Part shown: piece by piece, positions 13,920 through 24,782 of the stretch
Layout: every line of letters starts with the position of its first letter
How positions within the stretch are numbered: position 1 is the stretch's first letter
DNA from: Corinectria fuckeliana
Taxonomy: Eukaryota > Ascomycota > Sordariomycetes > Hypocreales > Nectriaceae
DNA: 64,000 bases
NCBI GenBank assembly: GCA_019137255.1
Contig: WPDH01000063.1
Span: 186,001 to 250,000 of the forward strand
Reading direction: 5' to 3'
Made by a program: the position numbers and the translations under genes
Notes under the pieces: model-generated
Seen by the model: the letters and a program-made list of their open reading frames with translations, nothing else
The model's database searches: none
Told to the model about the DNA's origin: nothing

Positions 13920-14734
13920 GATTCGGATATGTATGACAATTTGACCAGGACTACAGTGCCTGAGTATACATGAAGTCTACTAAGAAGAGTGATTTCCAGT
14001 TGTTGCATTAACATAGGAGGCTGCGTTACTGTGGACGGTAGCGAAATGAGTCACGGTGGAAACTCAGCATCGAGATCCGTGGGATATGTTTTGATGTCGT
14101 CCCTGCCATTAACTGAACACCTACAGTAAAGGTGAAAAAGAAACAGCACATCTAAAGTTAGCCTAATGTAACAATACCTTTACTAAATAAAGGCTTCACT
14201 TTTAAACAGCTATTACACGACTAAATAAGAATTAAATAAATATTAACTGATTAGGTTTAAATCCGCCTTTTATAATATACTCTCAGAAAAATCAAATTAA
14301 TATAGTAAATAACATATTACGTTCTCTTATTAAGAGATGGTATTTTTGTAGTGTAGAATAAAATCTTATTAAATATTTATAAAATCCTTTTTTAAATATA
14401 ATTTAAATAGAAAGATAATTAAAAAATTTATTTTGTTTAGCTTTTAATTACTTTAGATGTAGCTTAAATAAATATATAAAACTTATATATTTATAGCCAA
14501 GTTATTTAAATGTTAAAAAGCTATCTAATATCTTCCCTCTCTACTATTTACAGCCTGCCCTGAAAATTATATATTGTTATGTTAAGCTAGCATTTAAGTC
14601 GCGTCCGCCCGGCAGACTTCAGATTTTAGTGTTGCTTCACATCGTTCAAACATCACACGCCTGGATGTTGCCCTCAGCCATTTTGTCTACTTCGCCCTCT
14701 TTTTTCATCAACCCTCCCCCGGACCAGTCTCAAT
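13920..14734. other. Intergenic with AT-rich block
   Basis: After the NO VEIN-like gene the base composition drops sharply to AT-rich between about 14130 and 14600, with many TTAA/ATTA strings and almost no open frame. It looks like RIP-eroded repeat DNA, but no terminal repeats or protein relics can be read in it. It directly abuts the helicase scrap, so it may belong to the same dead element. Confidence 0.45.
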
Positions 14735-14980
14735 ATTATTTCGCTGCCCTAATTGTCTCTTCGCTCAGCTGTTCCAGTCTCTGCTCGGCCTGCGTCATTC
14801 CCTCAGGCACCGTATTGCCCACGAAGTCACGCGATGGTATTGTGCTATTCAGGCGAACAGTTCGGCGAATGCGGCGATGACGCGCGACTTGCCGGTGCCG
14901 CCTTCGCGAACTTGGTCAAGTTGGCGGCAGATCAGCCATAGGGCGAGGCTCAGCCTTTCGTTGAGCGTCAAGGAATCGGC
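14735..14980 (-). pseudogene. Relic of PIF1-type helicase (transposon-borne)
   Basis: On the minus strand from about 14977 to 14850 the translation reads SLTLNERLSLALWLICRQLD and, a few residues on, EGGTGKSRVIAAFAELFA, then a stop. LNER...LICRQLDQVR followed by a GGTGKS Walker A and an ELFA ending is the pattern of PIF1-like helicases carried by fungal mobile elements. The usual spacer between the two motifs is missing, so there is an internal deletion. After a frame change the next 30 codons (down to about 14735) remain open, with VGNTVPEGMTQAEQRLEQL. The rest of the gene is absent. It is a fragment only and not functional. Confidence 0.6.
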
Positions 14981-15722
14981 CACCAGCCTCCCCACTTCAC
15001 TTCTCCCTATCTCCTGGCTCTATCATAGCTAGTAGTGACCCTAGCGTTTACGGTTTGCTTAGCCGAAATGACATTATAGGCCGGAGCCGGCTCGGCATGT
15101 ACTGCTTGAGTAATAATTGAGTAGCATACTGCCATGTATGTTACGGCGGTGATGCTGACTGCATAGGGAGGCTAAGTTTAGCAGTATAGAGACGTTGTGC
15201 TCTATTCTTTGCCAACAGTGGGCATTAAGGTTCCGTTGCACTGCCTCACAATGCAAACTAAACATCAAGGTTTCGAAAGATGACGGGGGACGTGACAATA
15301 GTATTTGCTCCATTTATAAATAAGAGCAAGGTTGAGGATGCGGCACTGCGGCGTTACGGTCCATTACCACGTCATCTACTCCGTACTACGGCAAAACATG
15401 ATTTCAAGCACTGTAGTCCAAGGTTTATTATTTACTACCTAGTTTACCGGGTTACGTATCGCGGGCTTTACCGCCGCAAATGGGAGTGGTAATAGAGGTC
15501 TTCCTAGGGGCTGTAGTTGTTTCGGGGTCCGGTCTGGCGCTAGAAGCTAACATGGCTGACCGTCGGCTCGGCCCGAGCCAGCCCAGCCCAGAACCAGTCA
15601 ATTCTCCTGAATAGGGGTCCCCTAAGGATCACACCTGGGGTCTATGGCTGGATTGATAAATCTGTCTTGACTGCCAACTGCAGCAGCCTACCGTGATTCA
15701 AACCTTCTCCCCCCAAGTCAAA
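14981..15722. other. Intergenic and promoter of FAD oxidase gene
   Basis: No supported gene. GC rises again towards 15600. The start ATG at 15723 lies after a short pyrimidine-rich leader. Part of this stretch may still be remnant of the helicase-bearing element upstream, but no motif can be read. Confidence 0.4.
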
Positions 15723-17467
15723 ATGCGTTTGCAAGTCGTCACCGCCGTGGCCGCGTTGACTATTACCTCGGCCTGTCAGAACCTTTGGTCTCGCGATGTC
15801 GACTACATGGCGCTTAGCAAGGAGCTTTCCAGCTCCGCAAAGGTTTACTACCCGGGCTCGGATGGCTTCGAAGAGGCTTCCACTCGTTGGTCCAATCTGG
15901 ACATGCCCACTGTGAACATCGTCGTCGTTCCCGGCACGGAGAATGATGTTGTCGAGACGGTAAGCTCTGATCTTCTATACCTCGTCGATATTCCACGTTT
16001 CTCTCGCACATGATCCACGGGTCTTAGTACCGCCAATGCATCCGGGTGACACAGCAACAGTCGGCTAATGTCACTGCATAGGTGAAATTCGCCAACAGGA
16101 AGAAATTGCCTTTCTTGGCTTATAATAGCGCCCATGGAGCCATCGCCACCCTAGGAAATATGACCCCAATGGTATCGAGATTTACATGAACCAGCTCAGC
16201 CGCGTCGATATCGCCAAGGATGGCAAGACTGTCACCATTGCCGGTGGAACCAAGTCTAAGCTGGTGACTGACACGCTCTGGGAAGCTGGAAAGCAGACGG
16301 GTAAGTACAGCCGCAGCCATATATGCGGGCATTGAAACAAAACGACGCAGGGGATGCTAATTCCATCTGACTAGTCACTGGTGCGTGCCAATGTGTCAGC
16401 TACCTCGGCCCCGGCTTGGGTGGTGGTCACGGCTGGCTCCAGGGCCGCCACGGGCTTATTGCTGACCAGTTCGAATCGATGAATATCGTACTTGCTAACG
16501 GTACTCTTGCTACCATAAACTCCAGCTCCGAGCTCTGGTGGGTCGTCAAGGGAGCCGGCCACAACTTCGGCATCGTCACCTCCGTCACCTCCAAGATCTT
16601 CGATATCGAGTATAAGGATTGGGCCATTGAGATGCTCACCTTCAAAGGCGACAAGATTGAGGAGCTCTACGACGCTACCAACAAGCATCTCCTCAAGAAC
16701 GGCACCCAGCCCACCGACGTCATCAACTGGTCGTACTGGTTTAACGACCCCGATGCGGATGCTAGTAACGTGAGTCTACCCTTGTGTCGCTTGATATCCA
16801 TTCCGTGGCAGTGTCTAATAATTACCTCTAGCCAATCATCCAAATATTCGTCATCCAAGAAGGCGTCAAGGCCGTCGACTCCACCTATACTGCCCCCTTC
16901 CACTCCCTGGACCCCATCTCTATCGAAACGCACAACGGGAGCTACACCGACCTCGCCACCTGGGTCGGTGTCACCACGACTTCCGGACCCTGCCAGAAGA
17001 CGGGAGCCATGAACCCGCGGTTCCCCATTTACCTCGAGACGTACAACGTGGCTGCGCAGAAGAAAGCCTTCGAGTTCTTCGCCGACAATATCCGCGGCTC
17101 CTCCGTCTTCAATAACTCCTTGGTCACGTTCGATGGATACTCCATGCAAGGAGTCCAGTCCGTTGACGCCAAGAGCACCGCGTTTGCCTTCCGTGATCAG
17201 AATATCCTCGTCGGGCCGTTGATCACCTACCTGCCTGGCGGCGCCGAACTGGACGACAAGGCCGCTGAGCTGGGTAACCAGATCCGACAGATTCTGCACG
17301 AGGGGTCTGGACGTGAGCATGTGCCAGTGTATGTCAACTATGCATTTGGCAACGAGGGCCCCGAGCAGTGGTATGGCAGTGAGAGCTGGAGGCAAAGCCG
17401 GTTGCAGAGCTTGAAGAGCAAGTATGATCCTGAAGGGCTGTTCAGCTTCTATGCGCCAATTGCTTAG
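15723..17467 (+). pseudogene. BBE-type FAD-linked oxidoreductase, frameshifted
   Basis: Exons 15723-15959, 16082-16300, 16375-16769 and 16832-17467 encode about 495 residues: signal peptide (1-18), FAD_binding_4 domain and C-terminal BBE domain (YVNYAFGNEGPEQWYG, then KSKYDPEGLFSFY). Both covalent flavin anchors of the bicovalent class seem present: His in NSAHGA and Cys in TGACQCVSYLGPGLGGGHG. Such enzymes are secreted oxidases often found in secondary-metabolite clusters. In exon 2 the frame breaks at about 16163-16168: before it reads AYNSAHGAIATLGNM, after it, one frame over, NGIEIYMNQLSRVDIAKDG. The exon phases require one missing or two extra bases there, and no intron of suitable size can repair it. 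As written, translation stops at a TGA shortly after residue 112. Sequencing error is possible; otherwise this is a young pseudogene. Confidence 0.8.
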
Positions 17468-18030
17468 ATGCGAGGGTGAAAAGTATTGGTACCATTCTCT
17501 CTTGTGATATGTGCACGGAGAACCGCTTTGGGATCTTTCTTGGCGGTTGCAGGATTTTATTTGCTTTGGTGTCGTGGAATATCATCACGGCATGTTTAGC
17601 CCCTTGGAGCTTTTTGACAAAAGAACGGCAGGATCAGTAGCTCATCTATTAATCATTCCTACATTTCCTCAATGTACTGTTCCACTTAATGGCTTTCGGA
17701 GTAATAAGTTCCTTAGACGCCTCTGACGAGCAGTTCCAGCCTATGGATCTATCCATAGTGGAAGAAACTACATGAGACCCTTTTTGGGAGAGCCTTGTAA
17801 TTTCGCCTTTTCCTACGAGGACGAGAGTGAGGCAACTTGCATTCTAGATTATGCTGTGATAATGCATGTCTAAAAGAAATCATGCCATGGGTTACTAACC
17901 ATAGTATGAATACGCCGGTGCGTTGACGCGGAACCCAGTTTTATCAATCAGAGTTAGCCCGGTGCTAGTTTTGTCAAAAAATAACGAGCTAGAGAGTAAT
18001 ACAATATAGGTTTTAAAAGATGTCCGCCGA
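17468..18030. other. Intergenic between convergent genes
   Basis: Holds the 3' flanks of the FAD oxidase (plus) and the SDR (minus). No supported gene; the frame at 17511-17726 has no recognisable feature. Confidence 0.5.
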
Positions 18031-18819
18031 TTATGACTGAGAAGCTACCAGCTTAAGACCGGTGACATCCTCGCAAGCCCTGACGACGGCTTCCTGCAAA
18101 TCTTGGTCCGCTGTCGCTGCAAGAGGCTCACCCATCTTCTTTTTGGGGTCAAAATAGACACCGGTGAGACTTTGATCGTAATCACCTTCGGCCAGCATGA
18201 TGTATGTCTCGACACCATCCTCCAACTTGCCGGGAGCGTCTTGACCTGCAAGCTTGGTAGGAACCCATCCAGGATGCACGGCCGTGACTGAAACGCCATC
18301 GAACCGCCTTGCCACCGCATTGGCAAGAAGCACAACATGAAACTTGGAATCGCAGTATGCAGGGAAATCCTGGAACTCCTTTTCCCCACGCTCCAACCAG
18401 AAAATATCCTTGACGTTCGTATTGGCTTCTCGATGTAGGACAGAAGCGATAAAGACAAGACGCCTGGGTCGTTTGAGGAGACAAGCGAGGATATAGGGTG
18501 CGAGGACGTTGACAAAGACCATTGCTGGCACGCCAGTATCCGGCGTCTTGCGGAAGGGGCCGTAAAGCAATCCGGCATTGAGAATGACGGCGTCGAAGGC
18601 ACCAATCGCGTTTGCTTCCTCGGCCAGCTTGCGCGTCTCTGCCATGCTTGTCAAGTCCGCAATCAGCACGATAGCAGCTCCGGGGCATTTTGCCTTGGCA
18701 TCATTTGCACGCTCTTGGCTTCGCGCATGAAGATAGACGGTGTGGTTGCGCTGAACCAGCTGACGAGCAGCTTCGAGGCCAAAGCCATCCGTAGAACCTG
18801 TTATGAGGATACGGGCCAT
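18031..18819 (-). CDS. Short-chain dehydrogenase/reductase
   Basis: Single exon, 262 residues, starting at the ATG at 18819 (MARILITGSTDGFG). The frame extends nine bases further upstream only through TTG. Classical SDR Rossmann fold: cofactor loop TGSTDGFG (residues 7-14), ADLTS acidic segment, NAG motif in VILNAGLLYG (about 84-93), catalytic Ser in FIASVLH and YxxxK in YCDSK (about 156-160), then a PGWVPTKL substrate-loop motif. The DLTS region resembles WWOX/retinol-dehydrogenase-like SDRs, which mostly use NADP(H). The substrate cannot be told. It is convergent with the FAD oxidase, and the pair could have belonged to one oxidative pathway. Intact. Confidence 0.9.
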   Translation of the reverse strand: MARILITGSTDGFGLEAARQLVQRNHTVYLHARSQERANDAKAKCPGAAIVLIADLTSMAETRKLAEEANAIGAFDAVILNAGLLYGPFRKTPDTGVPAMVFVNVLAPYILACLLKRPRRLVFIASVLHREANTNVKDIFWLERGEKEFQDFPAYCDSKFHVVLLANAVARRFDGVSVTAVHPGWVPTKLAGQDAPGKLEDGVETYIMLAEGDYDQSLTGVYFDPKKKMGEPLAATADQDLQEAVVRACEDVTGLKLVASQS

Positions 18820-19325
18820 TTTGCACAAGTTGGCAGAGTTGAAATGAGAATAGCGGTATAGGCAGAGACAGCCGAATGGCTCAATGTATTCTCAAAGGTT
18901 TCAAGAAGGGGAGTGAGAACAGAGCTGCTTGCCTGAGACGATATTACGCAGACCACGGACGAAGAGAAATCACAGATAGCTTACTGTTACTGATCGACAT
19001 CAAGCTGGGAAGAATGGGGGTTCCCATCCTTGGCTTAGATGGAAAGTCGTAGAAAGTGAGAGAATACAGCACGCAGCACGCGGCACGGCACGGCCCGGCT
19101 CGGGCCGAAAGGCTAAGCTTGAGGGGAAGTGACATCTAGTAGATCTTTCCAACGCAGCTTGATTTAAAGCCCCGGATCAACCGGCGTGATCCATATGTTG
19201 GTAGATGGAGATTGACGGAGGTTACATCGGCATATCCCGATCCCCACCTGATTTGGCAGGGAATTCGGATGCAATTGAAGGGACATACTTTGTACGCCCC
19301 CGTCCTACTATGTAGCTATCTAGAT
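18820..19325. other. SDR upstream region up to transposon
   Basis: Promoter and leader of the minus-strand SDR gene. A short GC-rich run of CGGCACGG-like repeats lies near 19080. The stretch ends at the TA target site of the Tc1-like element. No other gene seen. Confidence 0.5.
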
Positions 19326-19327
19326 TA

Positions 19328-19360
19328 CAGGTCACAAGGATTGTAAATGTTAAAAGGTGG
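19328..19360 (+). repeat. Left terminal inverted repeat of Tc1-like element
   Basis: Begins CAGGTCACAAGGATTG directly after a TA and ends AAAAGGTGG. It pairs with 22999-23031. Confidence 0.85.
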
Positions 19361-20038
19361 TGCCTTGCCTGGTCACTTTACAGATCACTTTGCAGGTAAC
19401 TTTGTCACCACTACTCACTATAGCTTCCCTTTATTAAATTATGAAAAGCTAGGCACCTGTACTAGCTGATATTTAATAAATCAGCTTTAATATCAGTATG
19501 TCATATTATATTTAAAATTAAGATTTATCTTATATTTTATTTCTCTATTACAGTTTCAGGCTAAAAGTCTTTATACACCCCCACTTAGCGTGTTAAAATA
19601 ATAACACATCTCTAACCCCCCCCCCCTTTCTTATAACCTTAATAACTTTTTATTAACATGCCTAAGAGATGCTATTTTAGTACTAAATTAACTGTTAATT
19701 ATTAATATAATTATAAATTCTCTTCTAAAGCTAGGGCAGTAATTATTACTAAGCTAGAAGATAGATTAAGCCTTTATAAAGTCACAGCCTAGTTCTATAT
19801 AACCTACTTATTAATTTAATCTATTAGAGATTACTATATTACTTATTACATACTATAAGATAACTCTTAAAGCAGCTAGCCTAATAGTCTTATATAATTA
19901 GAGCTATAATATATTATTTTATTAGCTAAGAAAGACTACTAGATCACTTAGGATACTCTTAAACGTGAGTTAAGCAGTCTAGTAAGTACTTATACTATCT
20001 GTTAGGCTATCAGCTAGTATTAGGTATATAAATAAAGG

Positions 20039-20047
20039 CGCCTTAAG
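20039..20047 (+). repeat. Left target-site duplication of LINE insertion
   Basis: CGCCTTAAG, repeated at 21998-22006 directly after the poly(A) tail. With one mismatch the duplication extends to 13 nt. Confidence 0.75.
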
Positions 20048-21946
20048 TAGAACCTTTTATAAACATTTAATAGTTACCCCTACTATGCCTTAGTTACACC
20101 TCTAAAATCCATTCTAACCTAACTAACTTTCTCTACAGACCTTTTTTACCCTCTTTCTACTCTTATATTATTACTATATCATATATAATAAGCAGGCTAG
20201 GCGAAATAAAAGATATTAAGGTTATAGACTATCCCTCTCCTCCTCTTAAGGAAAATTTTTCACTATAAAACCTACTCTCACTACAGGCTAAGCCTAGTAT
20301 AGAAATAACTCACGATTAATTTAAAGATCTTATTATTAAGACTAAATATAAACTTAAAGTAATTATCTTAAGAGCTACTTTCCTCTTAGTTTAGAGAATA
20401 GTAGTAACCTTAGCTAATACTACTATAAGCTATACCTAATATATAAGTAGTAAGATCCTAATCTTACTATCTCTTATAGAAATAATTATAACTACTATTA
20501 AAAAAGTAGTATTAGCTACCCTTTAGAAAACACCTATTAAGGTCTTAACTTAGGCCTAAGTTACTTATAATAAGAGAATACTTCTATCCCTAATAGTACT
20601 AATATTAAAAGTAATCCCTTCTTATCTTAGTAGAGAGATTATTATTAGGTCGCCTAGTATAGCTTCTAATATTATATCTTATATACTATTAGATACTATA
20701 ATAATTATTAACTATACCCTCCTAAGAGGTTACCTTTTGCCTATAATAGTCTTATACTACCTTCTTAGCAGGGATATTATAGTCCTCTTTTATAGACTAA
20801 TTATAGATCTCCTAAAGGATAATACTTAGATTCTTACTATCTTTAGTATAAGTATATATTAGGTCTTAAGATAGTTTATAGTAGTTACTAAGAGAGTCTT
20901 AACTAGCTATATAAGAGGCTTACTTAAGAATCTTATAGTAGATATCTAATAAGCAAATAGTATTAAGATATATACTATAAAACCACTATAAAGCCACTAT
21001 ATAGCTAGATCTTACTAGTTACTAGTTATATTATTAACTAAACTAATAGATATAAATAAACTCTATAACTAAGATATAATTATAACTATAAAGGTTTATT
21101 AGACTAAGCCTTATTTAAGAGAGATTTAACTTAAGTAATACTTTAAGTGCTTTCACTTTAAATATATTATATAGTACTATTAAGAATAGGCTAGATATAG
21201 CTATTATAAGAGGGCTTACTATATAAAAGATATAGTATATCTTACCTCTACTAGTAAGATCCCTTTAGTATATTATAACTATAATAGTACACACCTAGTA
21301 TAATCCTATATATACCATATAGTGCAGAAGGAGTGGGAATAAGCGAGAAATACCTATATAGAGAGACCTATATAGTTTAGCATCCTAAGCGAGAAGTATA
21401 AACATATAGTATACCCACCACAGGATATAATAACACTAACACTAATACTAACCATAGTACTAAACTATCTTGCCTAGAGGGGGCCTAAGCGGCCCTTAAA
21501 GCAGCCTTAGGCTAGACTAGACCTAGGTCTAGGTCTAACTCTTATAGTGTTTAGACTAATTAACTAATTAAGAGAGCAAATACTATTAAAAGCTAGAGAA
21601 AGCATACTAATACTAGTTAGCAAGAAGGATAATACCTAGGAGGATAAGAATAAGTAGTATAAGTAACTTAAACCTGACCTAAGACTAATTAAATTTTAGC
21701 ATATAATTTAAGCTAAGCCTTATAAGGACTTATTATTATAGGCATATAATTAGCTTTTCTTATAAAGTAGACCTGCTTATAATATATATTACTATATATA
21801 TATACTAAGCCTAACTTACTCCCCTCTTAGGTGAGAGTAGTAAGAGGTTTTTTATTTTATAGCTTACTATTAGGGTTTTTCTCTCTTATTATAAATTAGT
21901 CTAAGTTTCTTAGAAGAAGGACTAGATAGCTATAAGCTAAATCAGG

Positions 21947-21996
<50 letters not shown>

Positions 21997-21997
21997 C
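20048..21997 (+). mobile_element. LINE (Tad1-like) derivative carrying ORF1 only
   Basis: A 1.95-kb insertion bounded by a 9-bp target duplication and ending in 46 A, as target-primed retrotransposition leaves. The + strand around 21140-21400 holds a damaged Gag-like region: Cys/His spacing of CCHC knuckles (CFHFKYI...Y...RYSYY at 21150-21210), then a YYNYNSTHLV...HIVQKEWE segment that looks like the CCNC..THPAW..C...EWERAR motif of fungal non-LTR ORF1 proteins, with TGC mostly turned into TAC/TAT. A Pro/Leu-rich ORF1 tail follows to about 21640, then about 300 bp of 3' sequence and the tail. There is no room for, and no trace of, an endonuclease-RT ORF2. RIP damage is dense. Confidence 0.7.
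21950..21995 (+). repeat. Poly(A) tract of 46 nt
   Basis: An uninterrupted A run that ends immediately before the second copy of the 9-bp duplication, read as the 3' tail of the nested LINE derivative. A/T runs have no cytosine on either strand, so RIP cannot alter them, which explains why the tract is clean in otherwise eroded DNA. Confidence 0.9.
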
Positions 21998-22998
21998 CGC
22001 CTTAAGAGGCTAAGTATTATAAAAGCAGTAGTAAAAGCTAGGCATGCTTTTATATATTCTTAAATACCTAGGGTGGCTAAATTAATAGAGGTATAATATG
22101 TTAAAATTACACTCTAAGATAAGCTTATACTTATCTAAGTTATATTTTCTAACTAGACTTTTATATAGTTTAGATTAAGTAACCTTAACACTTAGGACTT
22201 TTAGATACCTAAAGAAAAATATAATAAGAAGTTTATTAATAAGAAGGCATATATAAAAGCTTTATTTTCTCTTATATTTTAGGTAGTAGTTTAGAAAACA
22301 GATTATATAGTAATTATTAAGATAATTAGAGATCTAAAGGCCCCTAAGAATAGATTTTCAGCCTAGTTATACTAATTAGCACTTAAATAAGGCCTTCTTC
22401 CTCTAATTAATAGCTCTAGAAAGTTTTAACAGGATAATACATAAATTTATATAGCTAGGTGCACTTAAAGTTAGCTAGAAGCCTACTATATTAAGTATAT
22501 TAACTAGCCCTCTTACTCTCTTAACTTAAACCTGATTAAGTATATATAGAGGATACTTAAGGCTAAATTACGCTTATAGCACTCTTATGTAATACTATTA
22601 AAAGATAATAAGAAAGATAAGATAAAGTTAGCTAGATATATCTAAGATTTGTGAGCACACTTAGATTAGGCGCAGATTTTAAGGCTGATTAACTCTATAC
22701 TGCGCCGCTTAGAAGCTATATATTATGCATAAGGCTAGTATACATAATATTAAATAGCAAGAATAGGGCTATCTAGAGATATCTTTTCTTTTAATAATAC
22801 ATATTAATTAAGTGATTTATTGTGTTTTAAAGTTTGTGATGCTAAAAGTAGTAATAGTGTAAGTACAGAGACTTTTAGCCTATTACTGTATTTATAACTT
22901 ATAGCTAGCTCTTTATAAAAGAATATCTGAAAAGCTCCGAACAATTTAATAAAGAGAAGCTGTAGGGAGTAGTAGTAGTAAAGTGACCTGTAATGGTT

Positions 22999-23031
22999 CC
23001 ACCTTTTAACATTCGTAATCCCTGTGACCTG
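22999..23031 (-). repeat. Right terminal inverted repeat of Tc1-like element
   Basis: Reverse complement begins CAGGTCACAGGGATTACG and matches 19328-19360 at 30 of 33 positions. The TA target copy follows at 23032-23033. Confidence 0.85.
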
Positions 23032-23033
23032 TA

Positions 23034-23582
23034 TGCATACACCTAGTCTACTGTGAATGCCGCGGGTGCCCATGAAGCAATCGTGGTGGCAGGGGGCAAC
23101 CAACACAGATGAAGAGGCAACTAACGCAGGTGGACAAGTTGTACGGCCGTTTCTACGTAATATGGGAAACTGAGGATTTTTTGTCCACCCCTTGAAAAGA
23201 AAGCATCGGCAGTCTGCCAGGCTCTGGTGGCCAAGTTCCGTTATCCGGGCTTAGTGATGACCCCGGTCGGTCATACGAGGAAACGGGTTTTCTTTCACCT
23301 TGATGAACCTTTGTCTGTCTCAACATGGTCTGTCATAATGGTCCCGAACATCTGCGAGTATCTGCGCAGGGCAGCAACTGAGCCACGAGTCAGGAAGCCA
23401 GATGCGATATCGGGGAGAGAGGGGACTATAAGGCAAACGTCGAGTATCGACAGCCTTATGTAGACGTTCCGTGCGAATTCATCTTTCATCACACCGAGCT
23501 CGCAAGATTCTTTTCTTTGATATCATCATCCTCATAATTGTCGCCATCGTCAGTGTCGTCGTCATCGTTATCACCGCCTGCA
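23034..23582. other. Promoter region of desaturase-like gene
   Basis: Composition returns to normal right after the transposon. No gene supported; the frame at 23227-23463 has no recognisable domain. A pyrimidine- and TCATC-rich leader (about 23520-23580) precedes the ATG at 23583. Confidence 0.5.
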
Positions 23583-24782
23583 ATGGATACTATTACACCT
23601 ACGCCTCACTTGGGAAAGTTGCGCTACCTGACCCGAGGGGCTAAGCCGTCTCCAAGCAAAGAATCGTATCTGCTTCCATCTCTCTCCGAGTTTGGTGATG
23701 TTGTTACATTACCTCTCACGGACATGAAGCCCTCCTTGGATCTTGGAGATGAGTCCCCATACAAGCTCCAAGTCCATGGTTTCACCGCTCGCCGACACCA
23801 CTCATCCCTGCATGCAGCTCCATACAATCGTTCAAGCTGGAACAATGAGAAGCTTCTTCGTGAACTTTACTTCCCGGAAGTACAGGCCCTGGTTCAAAAA
23901 TTGACGGGATGCAAGAAGACCGTGGTATCCGCAGCAGTGGTTCGAAACCAATTGTACAGCGAGAGCGATGCACCTTCTGCCACACAAACAGAAGAAAGTG
24001 GACGGAACTCAGACAAGGATACGTCTTAACTTTTTCCGCCTGTTGTCGGAAATTCTATGACAGATGGTATATGTCCAGCTCCGAAGGTGCATCTTGATTT
24101 CTCCCCAAAGGGCGCAAGGTACCACATTCGAAAGTACCATAGCGAAGTTGCTTCAGCGGCCGAGAAAGTAATTAAAGAGGAGAATCGATTGCTTGAATCA
24201 GGTGTGCAATGGGATGATCTCAAAGACTTCTATCGGGGAAACAACAAGGGCGATGATGGGATACCTCACTTCGCGCTCTTCTCTATATGGCGGCCCCTGA
24301 AACCTGTCTACCGCGACCCTCTTGCTTTAGCATCCAGCGCTTCCTTTCCCGAATCAGATTATGTGCCTTCTGACCAGCTTGAGCCCATGGATCGCTGCAT
24401 TCCTGCTCATTTGTCACGGATAATCGATCCCAACGCCCCCAACTCGGACGTCGCCAACGGGCAGCAGGTTCGGGATGTTCCATTCCACGAGGATAATGCA
24501 ACGTACCAAACGCAAGGTTATCTGGCTTATGCACCACGGGACAAGGAACAGAAGGCTCATGACTGGCATTTCATCTCAGAGCAACAACCTTCTGACGTCT
24601 TGATAATCCAACTGTTCGACAACGAGATGGAGGCGCATGCAAGAGCACCACAGGAAGGTGTCAATGGAATGTCTAATCTGGGAGTCGGAGGAGCCATACA
24701 TAGTGCAGTCGAGTTGATCGGCCAGGATATACATGCTGAAGCGAGAGAGAGTATCGAGGTAAGATGTGCAGCGTTTTGGTGA
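23583..24782 (+). pseudogene. AsaB/GA4-desaturase-like oxygenase, in-frame stop
   Basis: One exon of 400 codons including both stops. It starts MDTITPTPHLGKLRYLTR and ends IEVRCAAFW, the usual C-terminus of the fungal AsaB/GA4 desaturase-like (CmcJ-related) family. Other family marks are NNEKLLRELYFPEVQALVQK (about 83-102), VHLDFSPKGARYHIRKYH with the HxD metal-ligand pair (about 167-184), FALFSIWRPLKPVYRDPLAL and DWHFISEQQPSDVLIIQLFD. Members are Fe(II)/2-oxoglutarate-type oxygenases common in secondary-metabolite clusters. TAA at 24027-24029 (codon 149) lies in a linker between conserved segments. The frame continues at once as LFPPVVGNSMTDG and stays open to the natural end. The codon is CAA or another sense codon changed by one base. 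I see no splice pair that would remove it and keep the frame. Confidence 0.8.

Larger units (their letters stand above)
19658..22740 (+). pseudogene. Tc1-like transposase relic, split by LINE insertion
   Basis: The 5' half runs from the ATG at 19658 (MPKRCYFSTKL) through an HTH-like region with KLEDRLSLYKV and LLAKKDY to about 20047. The 3' half resumes at 21998 in a frame that joins exactly over the duplicated site and reads KARHAFIYS, VIFS (DDE first-strand region), QQDNT, then NxPSYSxxLNxIxYIxRILKAKLR near 22500-22580. The last is the NWPSYSPDLNPIE-type signature of Tc1/mariner transposases with W, P, D and E codons converted to TAG, CTN, AAC and AAG. All the changes seen are C-to-T or G-to-A. 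The gene is dead. Confidence 0.8.
19328..23031 (+). mobile_element. RIP-damaged Tc1/mariner-type transposon with nested LINE
   Basis: The two ends are inverted copies: 19328-19360 against the reverse complement of 22999-23031, 33 nt with three mismatches, starting CAGGTCACA. Looser similarity runs on inward (GGTCACTTTAC..., AGCTTC.CTTTATTAAATT). Each end is flanked by TA (19326-19327 and 23032-23033), the target duplication of Tc1/mariner elements. Inside is a heavily mutated transposase gene on + with many TAA/TAG codons. The 3.7-kb length includes a 1.95-kb insertion at 20048-21997; without it and one copy of the duplicated site the element is about 1.75 kb, a normal Tc1-like size. Composition is strongly AT-rich as expected from RIP. 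Confidence 0.85.

Noticed and set aside
19617..19628. C homopolymer as a functional site
   Set aside because: Similar C runs occur at about 29502, 29608, 58936 and 59054 in unrelated contexts; treated as simple sequence.
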